A program made the translations under genes and the position numbers. A DNA stretch of 64,000 nucleotides, taken from Bryoerythrophyllum caledonicum (lineage: Eukaryota > Streptophyta > Bryopsida > Pottiales > Pottiaceae). Of this stretch, positions 22,497 through 33,850 are shown piece after piece. The notes below the pieces were generated by a model. That model saw only the letters and a list, made by a program, of their open reading frames with translations. It did not search any database and was not told the origin of the DNA. The DNA lies in assembly GCA_963971425.1 (NCBI GenBank), contig OZ020521.1:6713519-6777518 (forward strand). The letters run 5' to 3'. Position 1 is the stretch's first letter. Every line of letters begins with the position of its first letter.

Positions 22497-24120
22497 TTGA
22501 CTATATTAATTCCAAAATATTGTGGACCATATCTCTTCCAAATGATTAAACTAATTGAAAACCACTCGCTATTCTCAAACGATCAACAAAAATTCACCTT
22601 CATTATTTTCACTTAAAAATACATAAAATTTTAAGATTTTTTATTTTTTATTTTTTTTATAATTTTTTTTTGGTTTGAGATAAGCCATAATAATTCTATT
22701 GAGCGTTTGGATTTTAAACCCAACAATTATTTCTCTATTTAAAAAAATAAAATTGCTTTCCTATGTAAAGGGTCACTTTCTACACCCCTAGTCATTGCAA
22801 GTCCATTTTTTAAAATCCTAAACACCTCCATTACTTGTGATGTTTGGCAAGAAATGACCTAACACAAGGTACAATATGAATCTTTAAAATTTATGCAATG
22901 AGTTATGATAATATGCCATTATCTTGAATCAAAGTACGTTGATCATGTCCACGCAGGGAAAGAAAAACTACATTGCACTCTTCAAATGCATGTATATTAC
23001 AATTGGTGCAATCAAAGTTTACAAAATGTTTTGAGTGTGTTCTTGTAGTAGTTGACTTGAAAATCCTACAATTAAAACTAGTAAAAAGTTGTTTTGAATA
23101 GACTTGCAACGTCTCAACTTTGAGGTGCAATTTTTAGGTGGTTTCAATACAACACCGTCTCCGTACTCTAGGGATTAGGAGTTGAATATAGTCTCATTGT
23201 AATTGATGGTGTACCATTCTTATTGGGAAAAAAATGCATAGAAAACTTGTTCCAAATAATTAGGGGGATTTCACACATGGACCATGGTACCAAGGTACCA
23301 AGTGCTACTAGCAAATTGATTGGTCTAGAGCCTCAAAATCGGCCTCGGTTGGGACCTTGGAGTTCCACACTTGGAGCAAGGGACGAGAGGTCATGGGCAT
23401 CTAAAATGTCTACATGGCACCACTTTTTGAAGGTTTTGGCGCCAAGAGTTTGGTCCTTCGAGGGAAGTTTGGGTTTCTGTTCTTATTCAAATCAAACTCT
23501 TGCCGAGGTGCCAAATGTCATTTTCCCATTGAAATAATATGATTTGACAAGATCTCAACCGCTAGATCAAAACAATAACATATTTTACCCTGAACTTTTT
23601 TATCCAAAATTTGTACCTATATTTTTTACTCAACCATTTTACCTGAGATTTTTACCTGAAAGTTTTTATTTGAATTTTCACTTGAATTTTTTTAATTGAA
23701 TTTTTCATTGTTGTAGCTTGTATTGGAATTTGTTGTGTAATGAGCATTTTGACCATTTTCTAAACTTCTTTTATCAAAGATGTGTTCCCTTGTGGACTCC
23801 ATGGCTAGAAAATTTGAAAGAAGAAAATTTCATAAAAATAAGACCCTTAACTGTAAAGGACCATTTCTACCTGTAGGGTACAAATCGATATTGGGCAAGT
23901 TCCTAGAAGTCCATTTTTTGGAGATAAATTTTTGAAGCTTTTAATGAGAATAGGAAAACATGTCATCTTTGCAAGGACTTTTTTTTTGGTTGGACTTATA
24001 GAAAAAAGTTATGGTGCTTCAATCATAAAATGCTCAACTCTTTTGGCAGTTGGGCAAGTTACTATAGAGATGAATAGTGCTATTGTAGAGACTAGTGGGA
24101 CGATCGTGTGGAGGGGAGAA
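22497..24120. other. Intergenic, nothing recognised
   Basis: AT-rich, including a T-rich tract near 22640-22680. I see no gene, RNA or element end. Confidence 0.45.
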
Positions 24121-26448
24121 TGAGTGAGTGAGCTCCGTTTTTCCTGGTGAGGGAGGTGGGGACTTAGCCTGGGACTGCAGAACTGCGTGCAATAGGAGTT
24201 GGCTGGCCCTATTGTGAGCCCTCGTAGTAAGCAGATCTGTGGTAGTTTGGAGAGATTTTAGATGCAAAACATATGTTGGATGGCTCAACACCAGATCTGA
24301 GGAGGGTAGTTTGTAGTTGACCTAAGAAGGTACAGATCTGTGCAAGTATGCTCTGAAGCGGGGAACTTAGTGTTGGGGACGGATCTGCAACCACTTAGTC
24401 TCAACAGAAAACAACCCATCCTAGATCTGGAGCACCGGGACCAGATCTGAATTCCTCCTCTCCAAGTCTCCCCTTCCTCACACAGGATCTCAAGTATCAA
24501 GATTGCACGAAGGCATCTCCCAGCACTGCTGCTAAGCAGCTCCAACGCACCATTACAGGCTACCCCTCACCCTTCTAGTACATACAATCTCTTGTTATTA
24601 TGATCTGATTTTATTACCACATTATGCAATCGTGTATGCAAATCTGTGTGCTTTATTAAAAAACTTAGTTGTAACAGCAACAGAGCTGCCTTCCAAAGAT
24701 GTGAAGCAGCTGCTACTATCAACACACCGCGAAGCACACCACGCACACCAGCTGCAGCTCCCAAGTCGTGGAGTTCATCACGCACGACATCAGCTGCCGC
24801 TCCCAAGTCGTGGAGTTCATCACGCATGACATCAGATCTGCGCAAGCAACAAGGAACATCAACTCTACCGGATCCAGGTACGCCTCTTGCCAATCTACAT
24901 TCTCATTTCCGTTTATGTTCAATTAGCAAGTCCACCCTTAGCACAAAAACCTCCACCTCTCTCCCACTTACCATCATCATTATAACCTCCCCTCAGAATC
25001 TTCCAGTAGTGCCTGATAAACCAAACCCCAACCAGACAGCAACCCCCGCAAAACCTCCCTGTAGACCCCCCCCGTAGCACTGTAAAACCCACAGAAAAAA
25101 ACCCGTGAGAAAAAAAGATAGAGAGGAATGCACGTACCTGAGCCAAACAAAAACCTACCGCGCAGAACCTCTAGGAAGAACCTCCCTGCAACAGATTAGA
25201 TTCCTCGCGGAGACTCCCCGCAAAACTACCCTACAGCACCCCCAAACCCTAGCAGAGCTTTCCCCCAGAATCCCCTCACGCCCACCCCCACAGACACACC
25301 GCCCCAAAACCCTAACCTGCTCAGCCTACAGAAGCGGTTTTCCCCCACAGAGATACAACAGATCCTCCCTCCCCCTCCCGACTGCCCAACCCTATCTATC
25401 CTCTCCCCAGATCTTTAACGCCCTCCCTCCTGATCACGACCCCCCGACCTCGTTCGTAGACCTCCCCGCAGAGATACAACGGACTCCCTCCCTTCTCCCT
25501 GATCCTGACCCCCCGACCTTGCTCCCCAGCCTTCCAATAGAGACGAAGCAGACCTCCCCAGACTCCCCGACCTCGCTCTCAGACTCCCTCGCAGAAACGG
25601 TGCAAACTACCTCCCTTCCTCTAGATCCAGACCCCCCAACATTGACTGCGGACCTCGTAGAAACACAAAGAATCCCCACCCTCCCTCCTGATCCCAACCC
25701 CTCGACATTGCCCCCCCACCCCGACTCACCCATAGACACACAGCAGACTCCCCCCCTCCCCTCCGACTTCCCCCCACCGACTCTATCGACTATCCCCCCG
25801 ATCTCGACTTCACACCCCAACCCCCCAGCAACATCACAACAAACCACCCTCCTCAATCCCATCCCAGCAACGCAGTTAATCACCCCGGACTGTCCCTCTT
25901 CACCCCTACTTCACAACCCGCAGGCCTCCTTCTCCCCTTGCCCCTCTCCCCTCCTCCCCGCAGCAACTCAGCAGCTCACCCCAGACTTCCCCTCTCCACC
26001 CCCACCTAGCAACTTTCAGACCTCACTCTTCCCCCGCTCCTCTCCTCTCCTCCCCCTCGCAGCGTCTCAACAGGCCACCCCAGACTACCCCTCTCCACCC
26101 CCGCCTCATAACCCTCAGGCCTCCTTCTCCCTATGCCCCCCTCCTCTACTCTCTCAACAAGATCCACGTCCCCTCCCACACTTCCCCTCCCAGCCTTCAA
26201 CCAACAGACCCCTCACAGGTACCGTACGACGCAGACTTACAACCCCCCACTTAGAACCCGCAAAACTCACCTGCGACACCACAAACCTCGCTTGCGACCC
26301 CCCTACTCCCTACAACGACCCCCCAAAGTGCCCCAACGACCTTCCGAAGTGCTCCAACAACCCCCCTAAGTGCTATAACGACCCCTCAAGCTGCCACTAC
26401 GACCTCCCACACAGCCCCAGAGATCCCCCAACTTGCTTTAGCCCAGCC
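24121..26448 (+). mobile_element. LINE A 5' leader with Pro-rich open frame
   Basis: The leader carries AGATCT-rich blocks like B, C and D (24230-24460), a duplicated 45-bp unit near 24760-24830, and a splice-donor-like CCAG|GTACGC at about 24877. From 25105 to 26448 the frame of ORF1 stays open upstream of the homologous start and encodes a Pro/Ser/Thr-rich string with periodic DPPT/PLPP repeats, ending with Cys-containing repeats (NDPPKC, NDLPKC, NNPPKC). Whether this is translated as an N-terminal extension is unclear. The other LINEs begin ORF1 at the position equivalent to 26449. Confidence 0.6.
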
Positions 26449-28068
26449 ATGACAGGGAATTCCAGGAGGACTAGCTACAGCAACGAAGACATGGAGGGCG
26501 TGGAAGAAAGTCCCATTAGAGCACCACAGAAGGGCACAGCAGAAGCCAGCAGCCACAAGAAGAGCAAAATCTCGCTCACAAATAAAGGTAAGCCACTCCA
26601 AGAACCAGAATTTGCGAAGTTTAAATTTTGGTTAGGTTTTCAAGACATGGAGACATTAGCGGTGGAAGACGGTGCCGAAGAATTGTATAGCGGCGAATCC
26701 ATAGAGGACATGGTCACACGGGGTATGAAGGCGGATGAGGCTATAGAGGTATGCAACGCAAGGGTGGCCTTCCCCCGAATCCCACAACTACTCTACCCTA
26801 TGGCAACAAGCGATGGAACGGGCCAACATTTCAACATCACCCAGGTTCCCTTTGACATAGAAACTTGTGAGAATTCTGGCCTCTCCCTTGACTTTCACAT
26901 TGCCATCTTCTTTGAAACACCTAAAAACCCACTCATGCATGATGTAGTAAAAAAAATGGTTGAAGAGAGACTTAAGAAAATGGACATTGCACTAGGAGTG
27001 GACCTCATTGATCCAATCGCCATACAATGCTTAAGTATTAAGAATGGGAAAACCAAAGGGGTTTGGGCCGGAAACATTAAGTTGCATCTCCTTAAACCAA
27101 AGATTGATGGACTAATGCTACTCAAGGGCCTTAGGCCCTTTATTCTAACCATCGATGATGAATGTGTAGTTGGGAAAGTGTGCAAGTCTTACCATGGTAT
27201 TGCCAAAGGATCTAACCTTTCCGTGAAGATCAAGTGTGACACTTTGATAGGAGTATCCGCTCAAGTACTCTTTAAGGAGATACTTGACAATAGCTTCCAC
27301 CGCGGCCACAAGTTTGAGATTTCGGGCGTCCAAAAAGGGAAGGGTGATTCACACGCCTTTGTTATTGCTACCACTCCTCAACAAATGAAGAAGATACTAG
27401 CACATCACATCACCATGCGAAGTGAAGTCTTGCAAGCAAGACAAGTCCTTGACACCAAAGGACCAAAAGGTATTTTCGAAACTAAGTCTAGAAAGGATGC
27501 TCTAACACTCACCTTATCTCCTCTTCCTATCCGCTTAGACCTTGCAAACACTACCCATGCTATATACAAAGTCATGGGAGGTACTAATGTTCGATCTATT
27601 TGGTTCCACCGGGACAATGGCACTCACCACAATGGTAGTGCCAATGTCCTTTGTGCTAACCCCATAGTATATAGGACTTTTGTAAAGAAGACTCACGAAA
27701 TTGGAGGAAGCTTTGTGGACTTCGCACCACATAGAAGGAGCCTAGAGGGGGTGGAACCTCCTACCGCCGAACAAGTAAAAGAGTTCGGGTTTGAAGACAT
27801 CAACACCGCAATTGTCAACACCATCACCACATTCAACATGCAAGAGAAGAATGAGGCCATCACCAAGAAGGACATAGTGGAGTTATTGGAGGAGAACAAC
27901 AAGAAACTAAGGCAAGAGAACAAGGAGTACACCGACAAACTACATGACGAATTGAAGACACAAATGGAGTGCATCCAAGAATCAATGCTAGCCACCCTCC
28001 AAAGTATGCAAGCATTCACGGGAAGAGTCAACAATGCAAGAATTGAAGAAAACCGGCCAAACATGTGA
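26449..28068 (+). CDS. LINE A ORF1 (539 aa, intact)
   Basis: I chose ATG 26449 (MTGNSRRTSYSNEDMEG) because it aligns with the ORF1 starts of B, C and D; the frame stays open further upstream. Landmarks in order are SSHKKSKIS, FKFWLGFQDMETL (about residue 60), SIEDMVTRG, FPRIPQLLYPM, QHFNITQVPFDI, DFHIAIFFE, DLIDPIAIQC, KGVWAGNIKLHLLKP, LLKGLRPFIL, VGKVCKSYH, ALTLTLSPLP, IWFHRDNG and FAPHRRSLEGVEPP. The C-terminus (about 470-530) is a charged heptad-like helix (VELLEENNKKLRQENKEYTDKL) likely to be a coiled coil. No zinc knuckle or RRM is obvious. By position it is the LINE RNA-binding protein, and the coiled coil suggests multimers; this is inference. The stop TGA overlaps the ORF2 frame. Confidence 0.85.
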   Translation: MTGNSRRTSYSNEDMEGVEESPIRAPQKGTAEASSHKKSKISLTNKGKPLQEPEFAKFKFWLGFQDMETLAVEDGAEELYSGESIEDMVTRGMKADEAIEVCNARVAFPRIPQLLYPMATSDGTGQHFNITQVPFDIETCENSGLSLDFHIAIFFETPKNPLMHDVVKKMVEERLKKMDIALGVDLIDPIAIQCLSIKNGKTKGVWAGNIKLHLLKPKIDGLMLLKGLRPFILTIDDECVVGKVCKSYHGIAKGSNLSVKIKCDTLIGVSAQVLFKEILDNSFHRGHKFEISGVQKGKGDSHAFVIATTPQQMKKILAHHITMRSEVLQARQVLDTKGPKGIFETKSRKDALTLTLSPLPIRLDLANTTHAIYKVMGGTNVRSIWFHRDNGTHHNGSANVLCANPIVYRTFVKKTHEIGGSFVDFAPHRRSLEGVEPPTAEQVKEFGFEDINTAIVNTITTFNMQEKNEAITKKDIVELLEENNKKLRQENKEYTDKLHDELKTQMECIQESMLATLQSMQAFTGRVNNARIEENRPNM

Positions 28069-28469
28069 GCTCCAAGGACCACATAGCAAAAAATATCCAT
28101 TCCATAGTTTACTACAAAATACGATACGGAGTAGAGTATTTATATAGAAATATAGTCATATACATAATAGTATACAAGTATATAAATACAAAATTAGTAC
28201 ACCGGACAAAAAACCATACACAATACATACACCTTACTAGAACATATAGAATGCACCGTATATGGAACTATACAAAATACAAATATTGTATTCAATGCTA
28301 TATTCAATACAAATACTATACCGAACACCTCAAAGACTATACTCAATACTATACCAAAAATCATTGTACACTACATAAAATAAAACACACCTTTAACAAA
28401 AGAATACATCGTAAATTTTACACAAAACTTGAATTATTACTATACTATACGGCATTTAGTACAAAACAT

Positions 28470-28900
28470 AACACAAATACTAGTACAAATACTGGTACAT
28501 ACGCTGCCACGTATACTAGTACATCTATTGGTTTAAATACTAATACAAACGCTAATACATATACTGATACGTATACTGGCACATACGTTGGCACATATAC
28601 TAGTACGTATACTGGTACGTATACTGGTACGTATACCGATACGTATATCGATACGTATACTTATACTTATACTTATATATATATGTATACTGATATGTAT
28701 ACTTGTACATATACTTATATGTATACTAATATGTACATAGACAAGCATACTGAAACGAATACTCATACCAATACTAATACAAACATAAATTTTTTTAAAA
28801 TCGATACAAACACTAATACGAACACTAATACAAATACCGATACAAATAATATCACAAATATTGATTCGAATATAGATACAAATACCAAAACAAATTCTAA
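28470..28900. repeat. Degenerate hexanucleotide array in ORF2 of A
   Basis: Period about 6 (ACTNGTACGTAT and AATACNAATAC types), encoding Thr/Tyr then Thr/Asn alternations. Similar arrays occur in B (37370-37580, 38400-38560, 39430-39640) and A (46100-46230). Antisense open frames here are shadows. Confidence 0.8.
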
Positions 28901-29285
28901 AGCACATACAAAACCAAATAAAACTGCACATACACACACATATACAAAGATAACCATACACCATCAGAGAAATACACACATATACACACACACATACAAT
29001 CAAATAAACAAAAAATTAAATACCAAGACTGCATACAAAAACAAAAAATTCCGAAACAAAACAAAAAAAACCACCTACTACAAAATACTAATATTAATTA
29101 GAGGGGACAAAAACAAATATACTCAAAATCATAAATCAAGCAACAAACTCCAAAATCACAAAATAAAAGAAAGGACAAACACAAAATGTAAGAAAAATCT
29201 TAAACCTAGTAAAGAAGCAAAAAATACAAAGAGAAATAAAAAATTTAGAGCTTACATGAAATACATACGGAAAACAAAGATTAGA

Positions 29286-29297
29286 AATGATTCAAAA
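29286..29297 (+). repeat. Target-site duplication of B, left copy
   Basis: AATGATTCAAAA, identical to 45227-45238. Both copies read N-D-S-K in the ORF2 frame of A, so the two halves join in phase. Confidence 0.85.
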
Positions 29298-29549
29298 GAA
29301 GAAGAAGAAGAACACCGGTTCCCGAAGGGAACCGGCGTGAATAAAGTGTTTGTTCGTTCCATTGCTAAGACCATGCCCACCGGACAAGGAATTAGCGAAC
29401 TGGAACTACTTCCCCCTTTCGAGGGTAGACACTATGTAACGAGTAGCCAGAAACCAATCAACAACGACCAACCACGACCAAACTAACTAAACAACAAAAA
29501 GCAAAACCAAACAGGCAGCCAATCAGGAAGAGATAGAGTGGCTAAGTTC
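29298..29549 (-). mobile_element. LINE B 3' UTR
   Basis: About 250 bp, nearly identical to the C 3' UTR (49494-49735). It ends in a stem-loop and TTC repeats (sense strand). There is no AATAAA near the end and no poly(A). Confidence 0.85.
29313..29339 (-). terminator. 3'-terminal stem-loop of LINE B
   Basis: CACCGGTTCCC and GGGAACCGGCGTG pair around a 3-nt loop, with one A/C mismatch near the base. It sits directly before the (TTC)n tail. Such 3' stem-loops act as reverse-transcriptase recognition sites in some LINEs; that role here is inferred. Confidence 0.75.
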
Positions 29550-32500
29550 CTAAGGGGGGTCTTGCCTATCGGGGAGGACTTGGTTGTTTTCGATTTTGCG
29601 TTTATGCAATAAAATAGACATGGCATGTTGAATAGCGATGGTGTTGATATTTTTAAAGGTAGTTTTAATTGTATCAATGGGTATCTTGAAGGTATCTTTG
29701 AGAGTTTTCATAGATGGGATAAAGGTGGTGGCACGAGCGCCGGATGTGATAACAATAAGGGGGTCTACCTTCCAACCGAGGGCAATGATGTCGTCTATGA
29801 GGGGTTGGTATTTATCTATTTTGTTTTGTATTGTTTCCGGGGAGAATCTATCGTTGCAATATGTAAATTCGATGAATTGAATGGTGTAGTCTTGGTTGAT
29901 GTTCTCGGGTGGTGGGTCGTTGTATGGTAAACCTTTGACACAAAGAATGTCCGGTTTGAGCCTAGCGTTGCAATGACATCTTTGGGTCATACATGAGCAT
30001 GGAAGTAGCCATGGGGGGACCGTGTTTTCTTGTGGATTGCTATTAAAAGTGCCGGCGTTCATAAGTATGAAACATCTCGATTTGTTGTAGGAGGTGATTA
30101 GTTTTCGGACTTCCCATACCGCTTTGTTATGTCTTTTAACGATTAGGGAGTGTATGTGGTGGTTTTGGCATTTGAGTAGCACATGAAGCCATGTGTCGGG
30201 GTCCGTGGAGGGGCATATGGGGCATGTTATGGATGGGAATCTTTCTATTCCAAAGAAGAGTTGTTTGCGAGCGTTTCCCATGTACTGACCCGTACGGAAT
30301 TTAATGAGGCACGTTATTTGTGAGTCTGAGATGATGGGGTTTTTCCAAAAGTTTGTAGAGAGTTCATTGTCTATGTCGTTATTGTTAGTCCATTTTTCTA
30401 TGTTAGGAATATTTTCTGAGATTGTATCCAGGTTGTTGTAGAGGTCTTGTTTTTTGAGATATTTGCCCAGAAATCTAATTGGGCCTTTGTCGGGGGTATC
30501 TTCTTTGGAAGGCCAATCTTCTTTTTGAAAGTAGTATGGGGTGGCATGAGCATGTTCGTGAAGGTCTTTGGCGTTTTTGTGTGTTTTTTCTCGGCCTTCT
30601 TTTGCAAGTTTGTCTGCTTGTTCGTTGCCATCAATGTTGGCATGGGCTCTGACTTTGTGAAGGGTTGTGATTTGTGTACGTTTTTGTAACATTTGTACCA
30701 TTGATGTTAGTATGGTTTGGTCGGGGTGACTGTTGTGAAGGGTTGGGTGTGTTATTTGAGTGTTTAGTAGGTAGAGTGCATTTATACAATCGGTGAATAT
30801 ATGTGCAGGTTCATTTTTGTATTTTGTTGTGATGATTTGTAGTGTTTTGTGAATGGCCATGAGTTCTGCTCTGAGGATATTTTGTAGTCCATGGAGTCTT
30901 TTGGCTAGTTTAATTTCTTTGGTAGAATTATATATGCCATAGCCAGCTTTTTCTCTTCGCCAAGAGCCCGGGCTAATTTGTTCCGGTGGTTTAAAGGAGC
31001 CGTCGGTGTAATAACTGTATGCGGGGTTAAATTTTAGTGTGGTATGAGTTGGGTAGTCTGGGAGAGGGGGAGGTATGACGGAGTAGTTTAATATGTTGTT
31101 GTCATAGTTTAATTTTGACCATTTTTTACTTTTGTTTACGGGGGTTTGTATGGGTGTTGGTGGGGCCGGTTTTGTGGATGGTCGTTGTATGTCTAGATTG
31201 TCTGTTATGGAGGTAAGTTCCGCAAGTTGTTCTAGGGAGCCCACGTTTTGATTTTGATGATGGACGCATAGTATTTGTAATGTAGATGGCTCTATTCGGG
31301 GTTTTTTTAGCTCGGGTGGGATATTAGGTTCTTCGTATGGTATTGTGTCTGCTTCGAATAATGCAATGATGTGGGAATCTGGGAATGGGTTTGAATGTTG
31401 GTTGTTGTTTTGGTACCAATTGTTGTTCGGTGTGACGATGATTGTTTTTGTGTTATTTGGATCGTTTTTGGCGGCAAGTCTAGCCCAATGTATGGCTTGT
31501 TCTATGTCTTTCTCGTTGTGGGGGTGAGCTATTCCATTTCCGATCCATTTGTGTTCAAAGGCCTTGCCTAGGGATCCAAATATTTTGTCTCTTTCGTACG
31601 GTGAGTAGAATTTATTTAGTTTGGTAGAACATGTGATCGGGGAGGAAAAGTATGAGTGTTCGATGTTAAAGGATGATATTAGTGAGTCTAAAATGGGGGT
31701 GGGTATTGTGTATTGCGCATTTTTGAGGGGGTCAGTTTTTGGTATTCGATATTTATATCTTTGGTAAAGCCATATTAGTTCGGTTTCAAAGGGTTGGGTT
31801 GTTGGTTCAATGTTTGTAGGGGATTGTAATTTTGTATGATATTGGTTCCATAACCATTGGAGCCGGGTAATGGGTATGGTGTGTAAATGTCTGCCGTTTT
31901 CTTCGTATAGATGTGCTTGATTGTTATCTATTTGAATTGTGTTTGAGGATGTAAGGATATCATTTTCGGGGTTGCATTCTGTTGTGTAGATGTTTAAGAG
32001 TGGGATAATTATGGGTGGCGTTACGGACCTTGAGTCTGAGAATTGTTCTTGTGGATGGTGGGCAAGGATGATATCTGAGTATATTTTGTTTTGGATCTTT
32101 TGGTAGTATTGTTTTAATTTTTCAGTGTTATGTGTGGAGGTATTGGTGTCATGCCGTGGAAAAAGGTCTCTTTGTGGGAGCCATTTATTGTATGTATTAT
32201 CATTGTGTTGCCATTGGCATAGATATTTTGTGTAGGTATTTTGTATGTTATTTGTGTCTATGTGTTGGATATGTTTATGGTTTATGATATTATTAATGGG
32301 GTATGTGGTAGGGTTTTTGGGGATGTATGTTGGGGGGCGGGGGTGGTATGCACGTGGAGGGTTAGGGGGATTGGTTTGTGTGGGAATATTTCTTGGGATG
32401 ATGTTATTGTTGAGGGTGATGAATGGATCTTTAAGTGTATGAGAGTATGGGTGTATGTTGCAAGGAGTATGACAAATAGTGGAGCATGTTATGTGGCAAA

Positions 32501-33455
32501 ATAGTTGTTTAGCAACACTTAGGGCACTCTTTATTAGTTTAGATGGGGTGAAGTGGTAGGTTTTGAAGTCCTCATTGTTCATGATGTGTGTACCGTTAGG
32601 TAAGGTAATTTGGTTTAGTTCAAAAATATTTTTTGAAAGGAGTTTTTGTAGAAGCTTTTGGGAGAATTGGGCATTGAGTGTGTTATGATTTAATGTTTCT
32701 TGGCGCCATAGTATTTCTAGTGTTGTAGGATTAGTGAGGAAGTTCGGGAGCGTACTTTTAAGGTGGGCTTTAGCTATATGTTTTAATAAGAAGAATGTTC
32801 GTGTTATTGGTGATCTTATGCAGTCACTTTTTTTAATTCTCGGTATGTTTTCAGCGCCACCATATTGGGCAAGGACATAGTGAGTTAATCCATTATATAT
32901 TTTCCCAAGTCTTCCTTTATCGTTTAGAGCATTTTGCAGTTGTTCGCCTATACATCGGAGGTATGCGTTTTTGAGGGAGAAAGCTTCAAGTCCAAATAGG
33001 TTATGTGGTAGTTGGGTTATTGCGTTTGACATACATTTTGGTAGTCCACATATGGTTTTTTGTATGGCTATTATTTTTTTATCATGTTTTTTGATAGCTG
33101 GCATAGAGTATGGTACACCGTAGAAGCTATATGCCACACCTGGGCGTAGTACGGTATCAACCATTTTTATTTTTTGTTTCATGGTGGCTGGGCATGTTGT
33201 TAGTTCTTTGCATTGTTTGATGAGCTTTGTGGTTGTAGTGTGGATTTGGATTTTCCATTTTAGTGAGGGAACAAGATTTGTACCTAGGTATATGTATGGT
33301 TCGTTTTGGTGTAGTATAGGGATTGGTTGGTTGCGGTAGTTGATATTAGAGGTTTGCATTAGGGCTTTGAAAGTGGTAGGGTTCAATTTAGATTTGTTTG
33401 GGCATCCGGTAGCGGCACATTTTGGAACTCCCACATCCATGCCAGCCCATTTACA
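29550..33455 (-). pseudogene. LINE B ORF2: RT thumb, RNase H, zinc knuckle, C-terminal domain
   Basis: The frame starts directly after a nonsense codon (TAA 33456-33458, a Tyr codon in A and C) and runs about 1,300 codons to the ORF2 stop. It contains the end of the RT (WAGMDVGVPKCAATGC, then the connection region), RNase H with YYTDGSF, RAELMAIHK, FTDCINAL and NEQADKLA (the D-E-D-D set), the CPIC..TWLHVLLKC knuckle and the C-terminal FIEFTYCNDRFSPETI domain. RNase H is characteristic of only some LINE clades. The region is about 98% identical by eye to C 49736-53300. Confidence 0.85.
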
Positions 33456-33850
33456 TTATCTATCAATTTTGTTTAGTTGTATTTGGATTGATTTGATTTT
33501 GTTAGTTATGGTGGCTAGGTCATCTGCGTATGCGGCCGAGTTTATTGTGACTTGTGATGTGCCGAAAGTATATCCATTATTGCCTCTTTCTAGCCATCTA
33601 AGTAGTGGTTCTAAAAATATAATAAATAGGTATGGGCTGAGGGTGTCCCCTTGTATAGTTCCTCTTTGGATGGGTATAGGTTTTGTTTTCCCAAAGTGTT
33701 CGCCGATATAGCAAGTAGATGATTGGGAATAGATGTTTCCAACAAGTGTAGTTGCCTCTTTTGGGTAGCCAAGGTCTGACATTATTGCTAGAAGTCTGGC
33801 ATGATCAATTGAGCCAAAGGCATTTTTGAAGTCCACGTATAGTATGTATA
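33456..33850 (-). pseudogene. LINE B ORF2: RT palm
   Basis: This segment carries the catalytic core: VDFKNAFGSIDH, RGTIQGDTLSPYLF and AAYADDLA (the YADD box). A 2-bp loss near 33850 (GATATACAT where A has GATATATACAT) shifts the frame from the upstream part, and TAA 33456-33458 ends it. The catalytic residues themselves are present. Confidence 0.85.

Larger units (their letters stand above)
28065..29297 (+). pseudogene. LINE A ORF2, N-terminal low-complexity part (interrupted by B)
   Basis: The ORF2 frame is -1 relative to ORF1 and is open from just upstream of the ORF1 stop; its first triplet here is GTG. The segment shares blocks with B (WNYTKYKYCIQCYIQYKYYT, HTFNKRIHRKFYTKLELLLYYTAFSTK). 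A degenerate hexanucleotide array (28470-28900) follows, encoding YTxTYTxT and TNTNTN strings, then an HHQRN block and ILILIRGDKNK, which aligns with the start of the 2A-like motif but lacks its core. At 29286-29297 lies the left copy of the 12-bp duplication. The equivalent frame continues at 45227 in phase. Confidence 0.75.

Noticed and set aside
24567..25146. Short minus-strand frames in the leader of A
   Set aside because: They overlap a duplicated 45-bp unit and low-complexity leader sequence; no conserved protein features.
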